DNA of 64,000 bases from an uncultured Bacteroidota bacterium (GTDB lineage: Bacteria; Bacteroidota; Bacteroidia; B-17B0; Aurantibacillaceae): assembly GCA_903893815.1 (NCBI GenBank), contig CAITNS010000058.1, positions 1 to 64,000 on the forward strand. Direction: 5' to 3'. This document shows positions 42,956 through 52,614 of this stretch, piece by piece. Within the stretch, counting starts at the first letter, position 1. Every line of letters starts with the position of its first letter. Under the pieces are notes generated by a model. The model searched no databases. It was not told the DNA's origin and was given only the letters and a program-made list of their open reading frames with translations. A program made the translations under genes and the position numbers.

Positions 42956-43894
42956 ATGAAAATTGGATTAGATATAATGGGGGGAGATTTTGCCCCAGCA
43001 AATTGCATGGATGGTGCTATTATGGCTCTCGATTCATTACCAGCTGACGTTATCATGGTATTGATTGGTGATAGCGAAAAAGCAAAACAGCATTTAAAAG
43101 AAAAAGGCGTTTCAGAAGATCAATTTGAGTTTGTGCATGCACCCGATGTTATTGAAATGGGTGAACATCCTACGAAGGCTTTGGCGCAAAAACCACAAAG
43201 TAGTATTGCAGTTGGTTATAAATTATTAAAAGAAAACGAGATTCAATGTTTTGCAAGTGCTGGTAATACTGGCGCTATGCTAGTTGGAGCTATGTTTAGC
43301 GTAAAAGCCGTGCCTGGCGTTATTCGTCCGTGTATTACATCAATCGTTCCAAAACTTAATGGTGGTTTTGGTATTATTTTAGACGTTGGCACTAACGCCG
43401 ACTGCAAGCCAGATGTGCTATACCAGTTTGCTATTTTAGGTTCTACTTTTGCCAAAGAAGTATATAAAATGAACAACCCAAAAGTGGGCTTGTTAAATAT
43501 CGGAGAAGAACCTGAAAAAGGAAATTTAGTAGCACAAGCAGCACACGCTTTAATGAAAGATACCAAAGACTTTAACTTTGTTGGGAACGTAGAAGGGCAA
43601 GAAGTTTTTGAAGACAAAGCAGACGTTATTGTTTGTGAAGGTTTTACTGGAAATGTGTTTTTAAAAACAGCCGAAGCATTTTACTCGATGATTAAGAAAC
43701 GCAACCGTAGCGATGAGTATTTTGATCAATTCAATTACGAATTATACGGCGGTACTCCAATATTAGGAATCAATTCAAACGTGATGATTGCTCACGGAAA
43801 ATCAACGCCATTAGCATTTAAAAATATGATGGTGTTAAGCAAAGACATCGTTGAAGCAGACTTAAACGGAAAAATAAAAACAGTATTTCAATAA
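42956..43894 (+). CDS. plsX: phosphate acyltransferase PlsX
   Basis: Makes acyl-phosphate from acyl-ACP for PlsY-dependent phospholipid synthesis. The 312-residue product starts MKIGLDIMGGDFAPANCMDG and shows PTKALAQKPQSSIAVGYKLL, AFASAGNTGAML-like CFASAGNTGAMLVGAMF and VCEGFTGNVFLKTAEA. The stop overlaps the fabH ATG by one base, so both are translated together. In most bacteria rpmF (L32) precedes plsX; no rpmF ORF is found in the upstream gap. Confidence 0.95.
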   Translation: MKIGLDIMGGDFAPANCMDGAIMALDSLPADVIMVLIGDSEKAKQHLKEKGVSEDQFEFVHAPDVIEMGEHPTKALAQKPQSSIAVGYKLLKENEIQCFASAGNTGAMLVGAMFSVKAVPGVIRPCITSIVPKLNGGFGIILDVGTNADCKPDVLYQFAILGSTFAKEVYKMNNPKVGLLNIGEEPEKGNLVAQAAHALMKDTKDFNFVGNVEGQEVFEDKADVIVCEGFTGNVFLKTAEAFYSMIKKRNRSDEYFDQFNYELYGGTPILGINSNVMIAHGKSTPLAFKNMMVLSKDIVEADLNGKIKTVFQ

Positions 43895-44898
43895 TGATTA
43901 AAGCAGCAATTACTGCCGTTGGTGGCTACGTTCCCGATTTTGTAATGACGAATGATGAGTTAGCAAAATTTGTAGACACTAACGACGAATGGATTACATC
44001 ACGCACCGGAATTAAAGAAAGACGCGTTTTAAATATACCAGGCAAAGCAACTTCGGATATGATGGTGTTTGCTGTAGAAGAGCTACTAAAAAAACGTGGT
44101 ATCACTGCTTTAGATATCGACCTATTAATTGTTGGTACTATTACAGGCGATTACGTTTTCCCTAGTACATCAAACATTATTTGCGATAAAATTGGCGCCA
44201 AAAATGCTTGGGGTTACGATTTATCTGCTGCTTGTTCAGGCTTTATTTATGCGCTTGCAACAGGTTCACAATTTATTGAAACTGGTCGCTATAAAAAAGT
44301 TGTGGTTATTGGTGTAGATAAAATGAGTGCAATTTTAAATTACGAAGATCGTGCAACCTGTGTGATTTTTGGTGATGGTGGTGGAGCTGTTTTATTAGAG
44401 CCATCAGAAGACGATTGCGGAATTCAAGATTTTATTTTAAAAGCTGATGGTTCTGGTCGTAATTTTTTATACCAAGTTGCTGGCGGTTCATTTATGCCTC
44501 CTTCAAAAGAAAGCGTTGAGCAAAAATTACACTACGTTCATCAAGAAGGACAAACGGTATTTAAACACGCTGTGGTAAACATGGCCGAAGTAAGTGCAGA
44601 AATAATGGCTAAAAATAATTTGACATCTGATGATATCACTTATTTATTGCCACATCAAGCTAACAAACGTATTTGCGAAGCAACTGCTAATCGTATGGGT
44701 TTAAGTCCTGATAAAATGTTGATGAACATTGAACGTTACGGAAATACCACAGCCGGTACTATTCCATTATTATTATGGGATTACGAAAAACAATTCAAAA
44801 AAGGCGATAACTTAATTTTATCCGCCTTTGGTGGCGGCTTTACCTGGGGTTCTATTTGGATTAAATGGGCTTACGATGGAAGTAAGGTAGGGAAGTAG
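43894..44898 (+). CDS. fabH: 3-oxoacyl-[acyl-carrier-protein] synthase III (KAS III)
   Basis: Starts fatty-acid synthesis by condensing a short acyl-CoA with malonyl-ACP. Catalytic residues are visible: Cys114 (SAACSGFIYAL), His254 (LLPHQANKRI) and Asn284 (RYGNTTAGT). DEWITSRTGIKERR near the N terminus and SAFGGGFTWGSIWIKW at the C terminus complete the family pattern. The 334-residue length is normal. Acyl-primer preference (acetyl versus branched) cannot be read reliably. Its partner FabI lies at 1.2 kb. Confidence 0.95.
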   Translation: MIKAAITAVGGYVPDFVMTNDELAKFVDTNDEWITSRTGIKERRVLNIPGKATSDMMVFAVEELLKKRGITALDIDLLIVGTITGDYVFPSTSNIICDKIGAKNAWGYDLSAACSGFIYALATGSQFIETGRYKKVVVIGVDKMSAILNYEDRATCVIFGDGGGAVLLEPSEDDCGIQDFILKADGSGRNFLYQVAGGSFMPPSKESVEQKLHYVHQEGQTVFKHAVVNMAEVSAEIMAKNNLTSDDITYLLPHQANKRICEATANRMGLSPDKMLMNIERYGNTTAGTIPLLLWDYEKQFKKGDNLILSAFGGGFTWGSIWIKWAYDGSKVGK

Positions 44899-44910
44899 TT
44901 TTTTATTTTT

Positions 44911-45034
44911 ATAGAACGCTGATACCGCTGATTTTGTATGATTAGTATGATTTTTTGTTTTAAGTAATCCATTCTTATCAATCCCCTATTTTTATCATAA
45001 TTAATCACAACCATCCGCGTCATCTGCGTTCCAT
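44911..45034. repeat. 124-bp inverted-repeat element, GAACGCAGAT family
   Basis: ATAGAACGCTGATACCGCTG with AT (44911-44932) matches the reverse complement of 45013-45034 at 17 of 22 positions. It lies between fabH and the groES promoter region and is one of the clearest members of the family. Confidence 0.65.
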
Positions 45035-45189
45035 TGCTTACTACATTCTCTGCCACTAAACTGACATTTTTTATCCCATCTCAGCCAAAAACGGTAATAT
45101 TGTCGCCTTAATGGCGAAAATCAGGCATTGGCACATTTTTAGACGATTAGCCACCGTAAAAAATTTAAATTAACCAAAATCACATAATT

Positions 45190-45480
45190 ATGGCAAAATC
45201 AAGTACAAATGTAAATGTAAAGCCTTTAGCTGATAGAGTATTAGTTGAAGCAGCTCCAGCAGAAACAAAAACAGCAGGTGGATTAATTATCCCTGACACT
45301 GCAAAAGAAAAACCAATGAAAGGTAAAGTATTAGCTGTAGGAAACGGTAAAGTAGATGAACCAATGACTGTAAAAGTTGGTGATACTGTTTTATACGGAA
45401 AATACGCAGGAACTGAAATCCAGGTAGATGGAAAAGATTTATTAATTATGCGCGAAAGCGATATCTACGCTATTATTTAA
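45190..45480 (+). CDS. groES: co-chaperonin GroES
   Basis: Heptameric lid of the GroEL folding chamber. The 96-residue sequence has [20 protein letters not shown], the mobile loop [13 protein letters not shown], and [20 protein letters not shown]. groEL follows after 124 bp that contains a degenerate repeat. Upstream (45061-45189) there is no CIRCE operator and no TAnnTTTG box; a TTGGCAC at 45128-45134 resembles a sigma-54 -24 element but its -12 half is poor. Confidence 0.97.
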   Translation: MAKSSTNVNVKPLADRVLVEAAPAETKTAGGLIIPDTAKEKPMKGKVLAVGNGKVDEPMTVKVGDTVLYGKYAGTEIQVDGKDLLIMRESDIYAII

Positions 45481-47242
<1,762 letters not shown>

Positions 47243-47267
47243 TCTTCGACTCAAAATATAATTTATA

Positions 47268-47297
47268 AAAACGCCCCGCAGAAATGTGGGGCGTTTT
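47268..47297 (+). terminator. groEL terminator
   Basis: AAAACGCCCCGCA (47268-47280), loop GAAA, TGTGGGGCGTTTT (47285-47297); the stem has one G-U wobble and ends in T residues. A GC-rich stem is unusual in this AT-rich window. Confidence 0.9.
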
Positions 47298-47443
47298 GTT
47301 GCTAAACGTTATAAACTATTTAACAAAAGCGGTTAACAACTCTAAACCAAAAAGTAAATAAGTTGAAAAGTAAACCTGTTAAAAAACGTTGAGGTAATAA
47401 TTGTGTAACATTGTACAAAAATTAATGTCGTAAATTTATATCA

Positions 47444-47562
47444 GTAACCACAACCCGACATCTTAGCTTAAGCGACAGATGGGATACGGGGAGCCATGTC
47501 ACACATATTAGTTAATTTAGTTAATCGAAAAGCTGCTTTTAAAGAGTAGCTTTTTGGTTTTT
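47444..47562 (+). ncRNA. candidate stand-alone small RNA downstream of groEL
   Basis: A promoter-like TTG (47411-47413), 17-bp spacer and TAAATTTA (47431-47438) precede a GC-enriched core at 47450-47505. The core can fold with CCCG (47454-47457)/CGGG (47487-47490) and CATCT (47459-47463)/AGATG (47477-47481); the loop carries the palindrome GCTTAAGC. GACAT (47457-47461) can alternatively pair with ATGTC (47496-47500). It ends in a hairpin AAAAGCTGCT/AGTAGCTTTT (47528-47554) with a T-rich tail. No ORF fits. The neighbouring gene is convergent, so this is not its leader. No known RNA family was recognised. Confidence 0.45.
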
Positions 47563-47568
47563 AAACAT

Positions 47569-47600
47569 ATCGTCATTGCTTCGTGCCTCGCAATGACGAT
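47569..47600. repeat. ATCGTCATTGC inverted repeat
   Basis: ATCGTCATTGC (47569-47579) is the perfect complement of GCAATGACGAT (47590-47600). The reverse reading, CGTCATTGCGAGGCACGAAG, matches a well-known dispersed intergenic repeat found in several bacterial groups. It may also end the minus-strand gene that stops at 47608. Confidence 0.7.
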
Positions 47601-47607
47601 AATGCAA

Positions 47608-48339
47608 TTAAAAATTAAATCCAAAGGTTACGGCGTTTTGTAAATAAAAGTCCTTTCTGTTCGCCATTTTCATTTCTTCGCTGTTTGTTTCGGCAGCAGC
47701 TGTTTCGGCAGTAATGCCTTTAATGCCATTTGAAGAATACACATGTTTCTTGGTCACAAAACAACCAACTGCCAAATTGTAGCCAATGTTAAAACGCTCA
47801 TTGAAATTATATTTTACGCCTACTCCAGCGTTTACCGAAAAGTGTTTTCCAACATTTACACAATTGCGTCGCATATTATCCGATAAGCGGTTGATGCCTG
47901 CACCAACATATACGTATGGAGCTATCTTAGAGTTTTCTTTTAAAAAAATACCATTTGCAAACTTATACTTAACAGCAATGTTTCCAGCAATCATTAAAGA
48001 TCTTAATTCTCCCATACCACGTTCTTCACCCGGACAGCCTGGGCATTTTTGTTCGATAGGAACAATTCGTTTTTTGTCTTCATCTGTTTGGCAATATCCA
48101 AAATGGCCTACGGTACCGCCCACGTTTACATCAAACGACTTCGTTAAATACAAGCCTGCGTTTCCACTAAATCCACCAAAGGCAGTTGTATTGAATTTAA
48201 AAAAGCTATTACCTAAATTGCCACTATAGTGAGAAAGATAAGCGCCTGCTTCAATACCAATTTTGTGGTTTTTGTTTTGTGCAATGGCACTAAATGCAGA
48301 TAATACTACTGCTGCTGAAATTAATAATTGATTTTTCAT
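47608..48339 (-). CDS. outer-membrane beta-barrel porin-like protein
   Basis: A 243-residue exported protein with signal peptide (LLISAAVVLSAFSAIAQ). The mature part is a strand-rich barrel with glycine-aromatic alternation (KIGIEAGAYLSHYSGNLGN, GGFSGNAGLYLTKSFDVNVG, VGAGINRLSDN, FSVNAGVGVKYNFNERFNIG, AVTFGFNF) ending in Phe. A loop contains two closely spaced cysteines (EQKCPGCPGEE), which could bind metal or form a disulfide. There is no OmpA-like peptidoglycan domain. It converges on the candidate small RNA and precedes nothing obvious; function unknown. Confidence 0.75.
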   Translation of the reverse strand: MKNQLLISAAVVLSAFSAIAQNKNHKIGIEAGAYLSHYSGNLGNSFFKFNTTAFGGFSGNAGLYLTKSFDVNVGGTVGHFGYCQTDEDKKRIVPIEQKCPGCPGEERGMGELRSLMIAGNIAVKYKFANGIFLKENSKIAPYVYVGAGINRLSDNMRRNCVNVGKHFSVNAGVGVKYNFNERFNIGYNLAVGCFVTKKHVYSSNGIKGITAETAAAETNSEEMKMANRKDFYLQNAVTFGFNF

Positions 48340-48395
48340 AATGTTTGTTTTTTAAGGATTATTAAATTGATTTATTGAGTTTTAAGATTGAGGCA

Positions 48396-49349
48396 TTAAA
48401 ATCTGTAGCCAACACTCCACGCAAAGTTGACGTATGGCATAACATTGTCTTTAGGCTTCACTTGGTATTTGGCAGTTTTATTCATTTCTTCAATTCCAAA
48501 AGGATCTTTCTCATTATAAGAATCTTGTTTATAGCCAAACGTAATCAACATATTCATATTTACTTTTTCGGAGATGCGCGCTAAAAAACCAATGTTCATT
48601 CCGTAATGTTGTCTTCGTAATGTAAAGCTATTAGTAAAGGTGGCGTTGCTATTTTGATATGGCTGAGCATCAACCGTGGTGTATTTTGTTTCAACACTCA
48701 TGCGGTATTCCGATAAATTAAATGCTGGCCCCATTAAAAAATTAACTTCTCTATTCATTGATGGTGCAAACAAAGCGTTAATACCAATTTGATATTTCAT
48801 CAATTCATATTTTGTTGTTGAGGTTCCGTCCAAATATACATTTCTGTATAATGAGTTAGTAATTGCTGGGCTTCCCAAACCAAAAGCAAAAGGCACATTG
48901 ATAATTAAGTTTGCCTTTTTTATATCGCGCATATAATTAAAACCTAAAGCTGTATTTAAAAAAGCGATGTAATTAAATCCTATAAAGTTTTTCTTTTTGT
49001 AAAGTTTCTCACACTTTTTTATTTTATCTTCTGGATTATATCTCGTAACAGGCACAACATCTAAATTATATCTGTTAGGATTATAAGTTTGTGTTTGAGT
49101 AATTTTAGTTTCGGGTTTTGTAAAACGTTCTACTGCTCCACTTTTAAACGTGATATAAGCAACCTCTTCTTTACTAATTGAAATGATTGGTCCATCGGGA
49201 TAATTAAATAACTTGTATTTTATTTCCCGTGGGTTAATTTCAATGACCGTTGCTTTCACTTGACTACTGTCATTTCTGGTAATGACATCCTGTGCCTTAC
49301 AAAAATTAATAAGAAATAGCGCTAATAGAATGAATGATACTTTTTTCAT
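48396..49349 (-). CDS. secreted protein with barrel-like C-terminal part
   Basis: Family not named with confidence. From MKKVSFILLALFLINFCKAQ the product has ~317 residues: signal peptide, a small N-terminal domain of a type common in Bacteroidota (ITRNDSSQVKATVIEINPRE, IISISKEEVAYITFKSG) and a barrel-like region (FIGFNYIAFLNTALGFNYMR to PYVNFAWSVGYRF). The longer frame from 49418 adds 23 residues and would overlap the upstream gene, so the ATG at 49349 is preferred. It follows a small membrane-linked gene by 34 bp and probably shares its transcript. Confidence 0.7.
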   Translation of the reverse strand: MKKVSFILLALFLINFCKAQDVITRNDSSQVKATVIEINPREIKYKLFNYPDGPIISISKEEVAYITFKSGAVERFTKPETKITQTQTYNPNRYNLDVVPVTRYNPEDKIKKCEKLYKKKNFIGFNYIAFLNTALGFNYMRDIKKANLIINVPFAFGLGSPAITNSLYRNVYLDGTSTTKYELMKYQIGINALFAPSMNREVNFLMGPAFNLSEYRMSVETKYTTVDAQPYQNSNATFTNSFTLRRQHYGMNIGFLARISEKVNMNMLITFGYKQDSYNEKDPFGIEEMNKTAKYQVKPKDNVMPYVNFAWSVGYRF

Positions 49350-49383
49350 GATACTTAATTTTAATGGTGATTTATAAATTAGT

Positions 49384-49923
49384 TTATGGTTGCAATTCAA
49401 CATATTGATTATAAGCAATGGGCAAATCTTGAAACAAAACGGCTTTTCGTTTTTGATGAGGAATGCTAGAGTAAATAGCAGCAGCTGGAATTGCTAAAAG
49501 ACCCACAACTCCCAAACAAACTAAAGAACCCGTCAACACTTCGTTTCCTTGAGCACCAGATGCCGCGGTTGCTGCTGCACTACCAAACAAACCAATGGCA
49601 GAAAAACCACCTAGTAATGCAATAGCGCCTAATCGTTCTTTATCTTTAGTAAAGGCATCATATCTGGCAACTTGCATCTGGATCGCACTATCATTAATCG
49701 TACGACATAAGTGTAAAAATGCTAAAGGCTGAATGGTCTTTTGTTGGTCGTCTTTTAATTGACGGCGGCGAAAATTAAAATAAACAGGTTTTAATTTTCC
49801 CTGAGAAAGTACTTGTTCATCTTCTATACTGTATTTATTTGGCTGATGAGATATAGTAAAAACTTGAGCTTTACATATCAAAGAGCTTACGATAAAAGCG
49901 AGAGGTAAAAATAGAATCTTCAT
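49384..49923 (-). CDS. exported protein with two hydrophobic segments, unknown
   Basis: A 179-residue protein with signal peptide (ILFLPLAFIVSSLICKAQ), a charged N-terminal half (YFNFRRRQLKDDQQKTIQPL) and two small-residue-rich hydrophobic stretches near 100-155 (ALLGGFSAIGLFGSAAATAA; GSLVCLGVVGLLAIPAAAIY) that look like paired membrane helices. No catalytic motif is seen. It leads a two-gene unit with the downstream secreted protein. A 208-bp AT-rich gap separates it from the divergent HTH gene. Confidence 0.6.
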   Translation of the reverse strand: MKILFLPLAFIVSSLICKAQVFTISHQPNKYSIEDEQVLSQGKLKPVYFNFRRRQLKDDQQKTIQPLAFLHLCRTINDSAIQMQVARYDAFTKDKERLGAIALLGGFSAIGLFGSAAATAASGAQGNEVLTGSLVCLGVVGLLAIPAAAIYSSIPHQKRKAVLFQDLPIAYNQYVELQP

Positions 49924-50131
49924 TTGCTTATTGTTTTTCTTGACTCAAAAGTATTTCAAGACAAAAGAAAGGACACGATTTTGAAAGCGTATAATGCGAT
50001 AACAATATTTTTTTGGTATATTTTTATCACATAATAAATAAAATAAACAATAATTATCATTTTTTGATAAAATATAATCAATTTATTATCGTATTTTTAA
50101 ATAAAAATAGAATATACTATCATTTTACACT

Positions 50132-51130
50132 ATGAAGAATTTAAAATTGTTTTTAGAATCCATTGAAAAAACGTTGCCAAGTCATGTTACTTTAAACCAA
50201 GCCTTAATTAAGACTTTGAAACTAAATAAAGATGCTGCTAGCCGACGCATTAATGGCAAAACACCTTTCACCTACTCTGAAGCCTGCGCTTTATCAAAAG
50301 CTTATGGCATAAATTTAACTCCCGCACAATCCAACCAATTCTCTAATGTGGTGTTTGGCTACGTGCCATTTAAGAGCAAGCATGTAGACTCGAAACACTT
50401 TTTTCAAACCATATCGGGCTTACTACTCGAAATGACCACTCAAAAAAAAGCACACTTATTACATGTTGCTCCCGAAGTGCCAGTATATCATTGCTATAAC
50501 TATCCAAAGCTTTTAAATTTCAGGTTATTTTACTGGGGGAAATATTTATTAAATAATCCACATTACTCCAAGCGCGTTTTTAATGAAGTAGAGATAGATG
50601 CTACCATTACCAAACATGCTAAAAAAGCTTACGAAAATTATTGCCTAGTGCCTAGTACAGAAATATGGACGCCTCAAACCATACAAAGTATTTTATCGCA
50701 ATTGCATTTTTGCATTGAAACGGGAGATTTTTCAAATCAATCAGAAGTAGAATCTGTTTTACAAGAAGTTAGTCAAATGATGCAACAAATCAAACAAATG
50801 GCCGAAGAAAATAATAAAGCATTTGATCATGATAAAAAAATAAATGTACCTTTTTTGTTTTACAAAATTGATGTGAACATCAATACTTCTAATTTACTAG
50901 CGATTATGGATACACAGAAGGTTTCTTACCAACAGTTTAACGCTATTAATTTTATGAGCACCACTCAATCAGATTTTTGTGAAGAAAACTTAGAGTGGAT
51001 TCAAAATATACAATCTAAATCATCTTTATTAAGTGGCGCTGGTATTGTTGAAAGGCAACGTTTTTTTAATTCGGTAACCAAGCAAATTAATGAGTTTAAA
51101 GAAGGATTAAGCAAATTAGATTTTGGTTAA
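50132..51130 (+). CDS. HTH-type (BetR/XRE-like) regulator, putative
   Basis: A 332-residue cytoplasmic protein. Residues ~1-65 resemble the degenerate helix-turn-helix of a Bacteroidota regulator group: VTLNQALIKTLKLNKDAASR then RINGKTPFTYSEACALSKAY, with the phase of XRE recognition helices. The remainder is mixed helix with a coiled segment (SEVESVLQEVSQMMQQIKQM) and no obvious ligand domain. It is divergent from the exported-protein pair at 48.4-49.9 kb, which makes those genes candidate targets; this is only context. A TTCGACTACGCTC repeat follows its stop. Confidence 0.6.
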   Translation: MKNLKLFLESIEKTLPSHVTLNQALIKTLKLNKDAASRRINGKTPFTYSEACALSKAYGINLTPAQSNQFSNVVFGYVPFKSKHVDSKHFFQTISGLLLEMTTQKKAHLLHVAPEVPVYHCYNYPKLLNFRLFYWGKYLLNNPHYSKRVFNEVEIDATITKHAKKAYENYCLVPSTEIWTPQTIQSILSQLHFCIETGDFSNQSEVESVLQEVSQMMQQIKQMAEENNKAFDHDKKINVPFLFYKIDVNINTSNLLAIMDTQKVSYQQFNAINFMSTTQSDFCEENLEWIQNIQSKSSLLSGAGIVERQRFFNSVTKQINEFKEGLSKLDFG

Positions 51131-51150
51131 GTGAATTTTATTTCATCGTT

Positions 51151-51172
51151 TTCGACTACGCTCGAGCTGACA
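51151..51172. repeat. TTCGACTACGCTC intergenic repeat, short copy
   Basis: TTCGACTACGCTCGAGCTGA plus CA corresponds to one arm of the TTCGACTACGCTCAGNNTGACA repeat common in Bacteroidota intergenic DNA. No opposite arm is present. Confidence 0.55.
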
Positions 51173-51183
51173 GCTAATTATTA

Positions 51184-51816
51184 TTACTTCTTAATATTCT
51201 TTCCTGTAGTTCCTTTGAATCGGTCTTTGTAATCCAATCGCTCTTCGATCGGAATAAAATTTTTCTTTACAGTTAAAGTAGTATCAATTACCAAATTCAT
51301 TCCCATCTTTGGTTTTATACTATCATAAATAATCGGAATAAAGTAAATAGTTTCTTTAAAATTTTTCTTTGCATATTTATGCAACATTGCACACTGAAAG
51401 GGATCGGTAGCAATGGCAATGGTTTTATAGCCCATGTTTTTTGCTTGATAATAGCCGTAAAATAAATTCTCCGTACTATGTTCCGCAATAGTATCAATCA
51501 CAATGTTTTTATCTTCTATCCCTAATTGATTTGCAAATAAAGCCATCGAAGACCCTTCAATCCAAGGCGTATAAACGGCATTGCCTGAATATAACACATT
51601 AGATACAATACCTTTTTTAAATAAATAATGCGACCATAATACCCTTGATTTTAATAAAGTATCCAATTTACCATGATATAAAGGCAAGCCTGGAACAATT
51701 ACAATATCAATAGGTTTAGCAGCTTCGGCTGTTTGCAATAGTTTTCGAGGAGTTGGACCAAGAAAAAAACAAGAAGACAACAACAACGAACAAAAAATAA
51801 AAACAACTAGTCTCAT
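51184..51816 (-). CDS. ElyC/SanA/YdcF (DUF218) lipoprotein
   Basis: A 210-residue lipoprotein with lipobox LLSSC (Cys16). The DUF218 domain shows IDIVIVPGLPLYHGKLDTLL, GIVSNVLYSGNAVYTPWIEG, SSMALFANQLGIEDKNIVID and HSTENLFYGYYQAKNMGYKT, the pattern of ElyC/SanA/YdcF proteins linked to envelope integrity and undecaprenyl-lipid handling. Its ATG overlaps the stop of the upstream lipoprotein by 4 bp (ATGA), so they are coupled. The two genes follow rsmI on the same strand and may be one transcription unit. Confidence 0.82.
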   Translation of the reverse strand: MRLVVFIFCSLLLSSCFFLGPTPRKLLQTAEAAKPIDIVIVPGLPLYHGKLDTLLKSRVLWSHYLFKKGIVSNVLYSGNAVYTPWIEGSSMALFANQLGIEDKNIVIDTIAEHSTENLFYGYYQAKNMGYKTIAIATDPFQCAMLHKYAKKNFKETIYFIPIIYDSIKPKMGMNLVIDTTLTVKKNFIPIEERLDYKDRFKGTTGKNIKK

Positions 51817-52598
51817 GGCTTTTTCTCTTTTTGTTTTTTAAACACAAAATTATATTGCAAGCCAAAGCTCATTAAAAAAACTGGACTAAAATTAGCGTAA
51901 TGCAAATCAATCTCACTAGCCATAGGTACAATAAACTGTCCCTGAATAACTGCATAAACATTTCTTAACCCCACTTTATTAACGAAACATGGTTCTAAAA
52001 TAAGAATGTTTTTATTCTTATAGTCTCTGTTTACAATGTATGGATTAGGGCTATTTACCAATAAACTATCTCTATCAATTTCTTTGTACACATATTTTTT
52101 AAAATCTAAATATGAAGCTCTGCAAGAAAAAGCAAAAGAATAAGATAGTTTATACATTTCTATTTTAGAGAAAAACCCAATAGATGGCTGCACAAAATAT
52201 TTACTGTAAATAGAATAGGTTTCATAATTCACATTTTCTTTTTTTACAGCCGCCATCCATGCATTATTTTGCTGAAAGAAATTAGAATTATAGCCGCCAC
52301 CGCCAGTTATTTCGGCCCTCCATTTTGCATTTTTTTTAGAATAACCATAAACACCAATCATTCCTTCGTAACACGATAATCCAGTTCCGTAATTAACATG
52401 TAACCCAGCTACAAAATGATTTACTGGATTATGCGCAACTTGTAATTCAACATGATTACCTCCCACATACCCATTTGCCTGAATTTGTTTTTTATCATCA
52501 AATAATACCACATTTTGGCTTGTGGGAACATAAACAGAACGTACCGCACAACTTGACATAATCAAACCAATAATCGCTATGATGAGAAACCTGAACAT
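51813..52598 (-). CDS. outer-membrane lipoprotein with barrel-like sequence
   Basis: A 261-residue lipoprotein (lipobox LIMSSC, Cys17) whose mature part begins AVRSVYVPTSQNVVLFDDKK and continues in strand-like blocks (VGGNHVELQVAHNPVNHFVA, GLHVNYGTGLS, FSPVFLMSFGLQYNFVF). The opening YVPTSQNV-LF pattern is shared by a group of Bacteroidota outer-surface lipoproteins by recollection. Function unknown. It is translated with the downstream SanA-like gene and begins 16 bp after the rsmI stop. Confidence 0.65.
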   Translation of the reverse strand: MFRFLIIAIIGLIMSSCAVRSVYVPTSQNVVLFDDKKQIQANGYVGGNHVELQVAHNPVNHFVAGLHVNYGTGLSCYEGMIGVYGYSKKNAKWRAEITGGGGYNSNFFQQNNAWMAAVKKENVNYETYSIYSKYFVQPSIGFFSKIEMYKLSYSFAFSCRASYLDFKKYVYKEIDRDSLLVNSPNPYIVNRDYKNKNILILEPCFVNKVGLRNVYAVIQGQFIVPMASEIDLHYANFSPVFLMSFGLQYNFVFKKQKEKKP

Positions 52599-52614
52599 TT
52601 AATATAAATAAGAA

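Noticed and set aside
45103-45117. CIRCE-like operator upstream of groES
   Set aside because: The TCGCC/GGCGA stem does not match TTAGCACTC-N9-GAGTGCTAA in sequence or spacing.
47440-47510. Known riboswitch (SAM-II, preQ1, TPP or similar) in the groEL downstream gap
   Set aside because: None of the conserved cores is recognisable and no co-directional gene follows; left as an unassigned RNA candidate.
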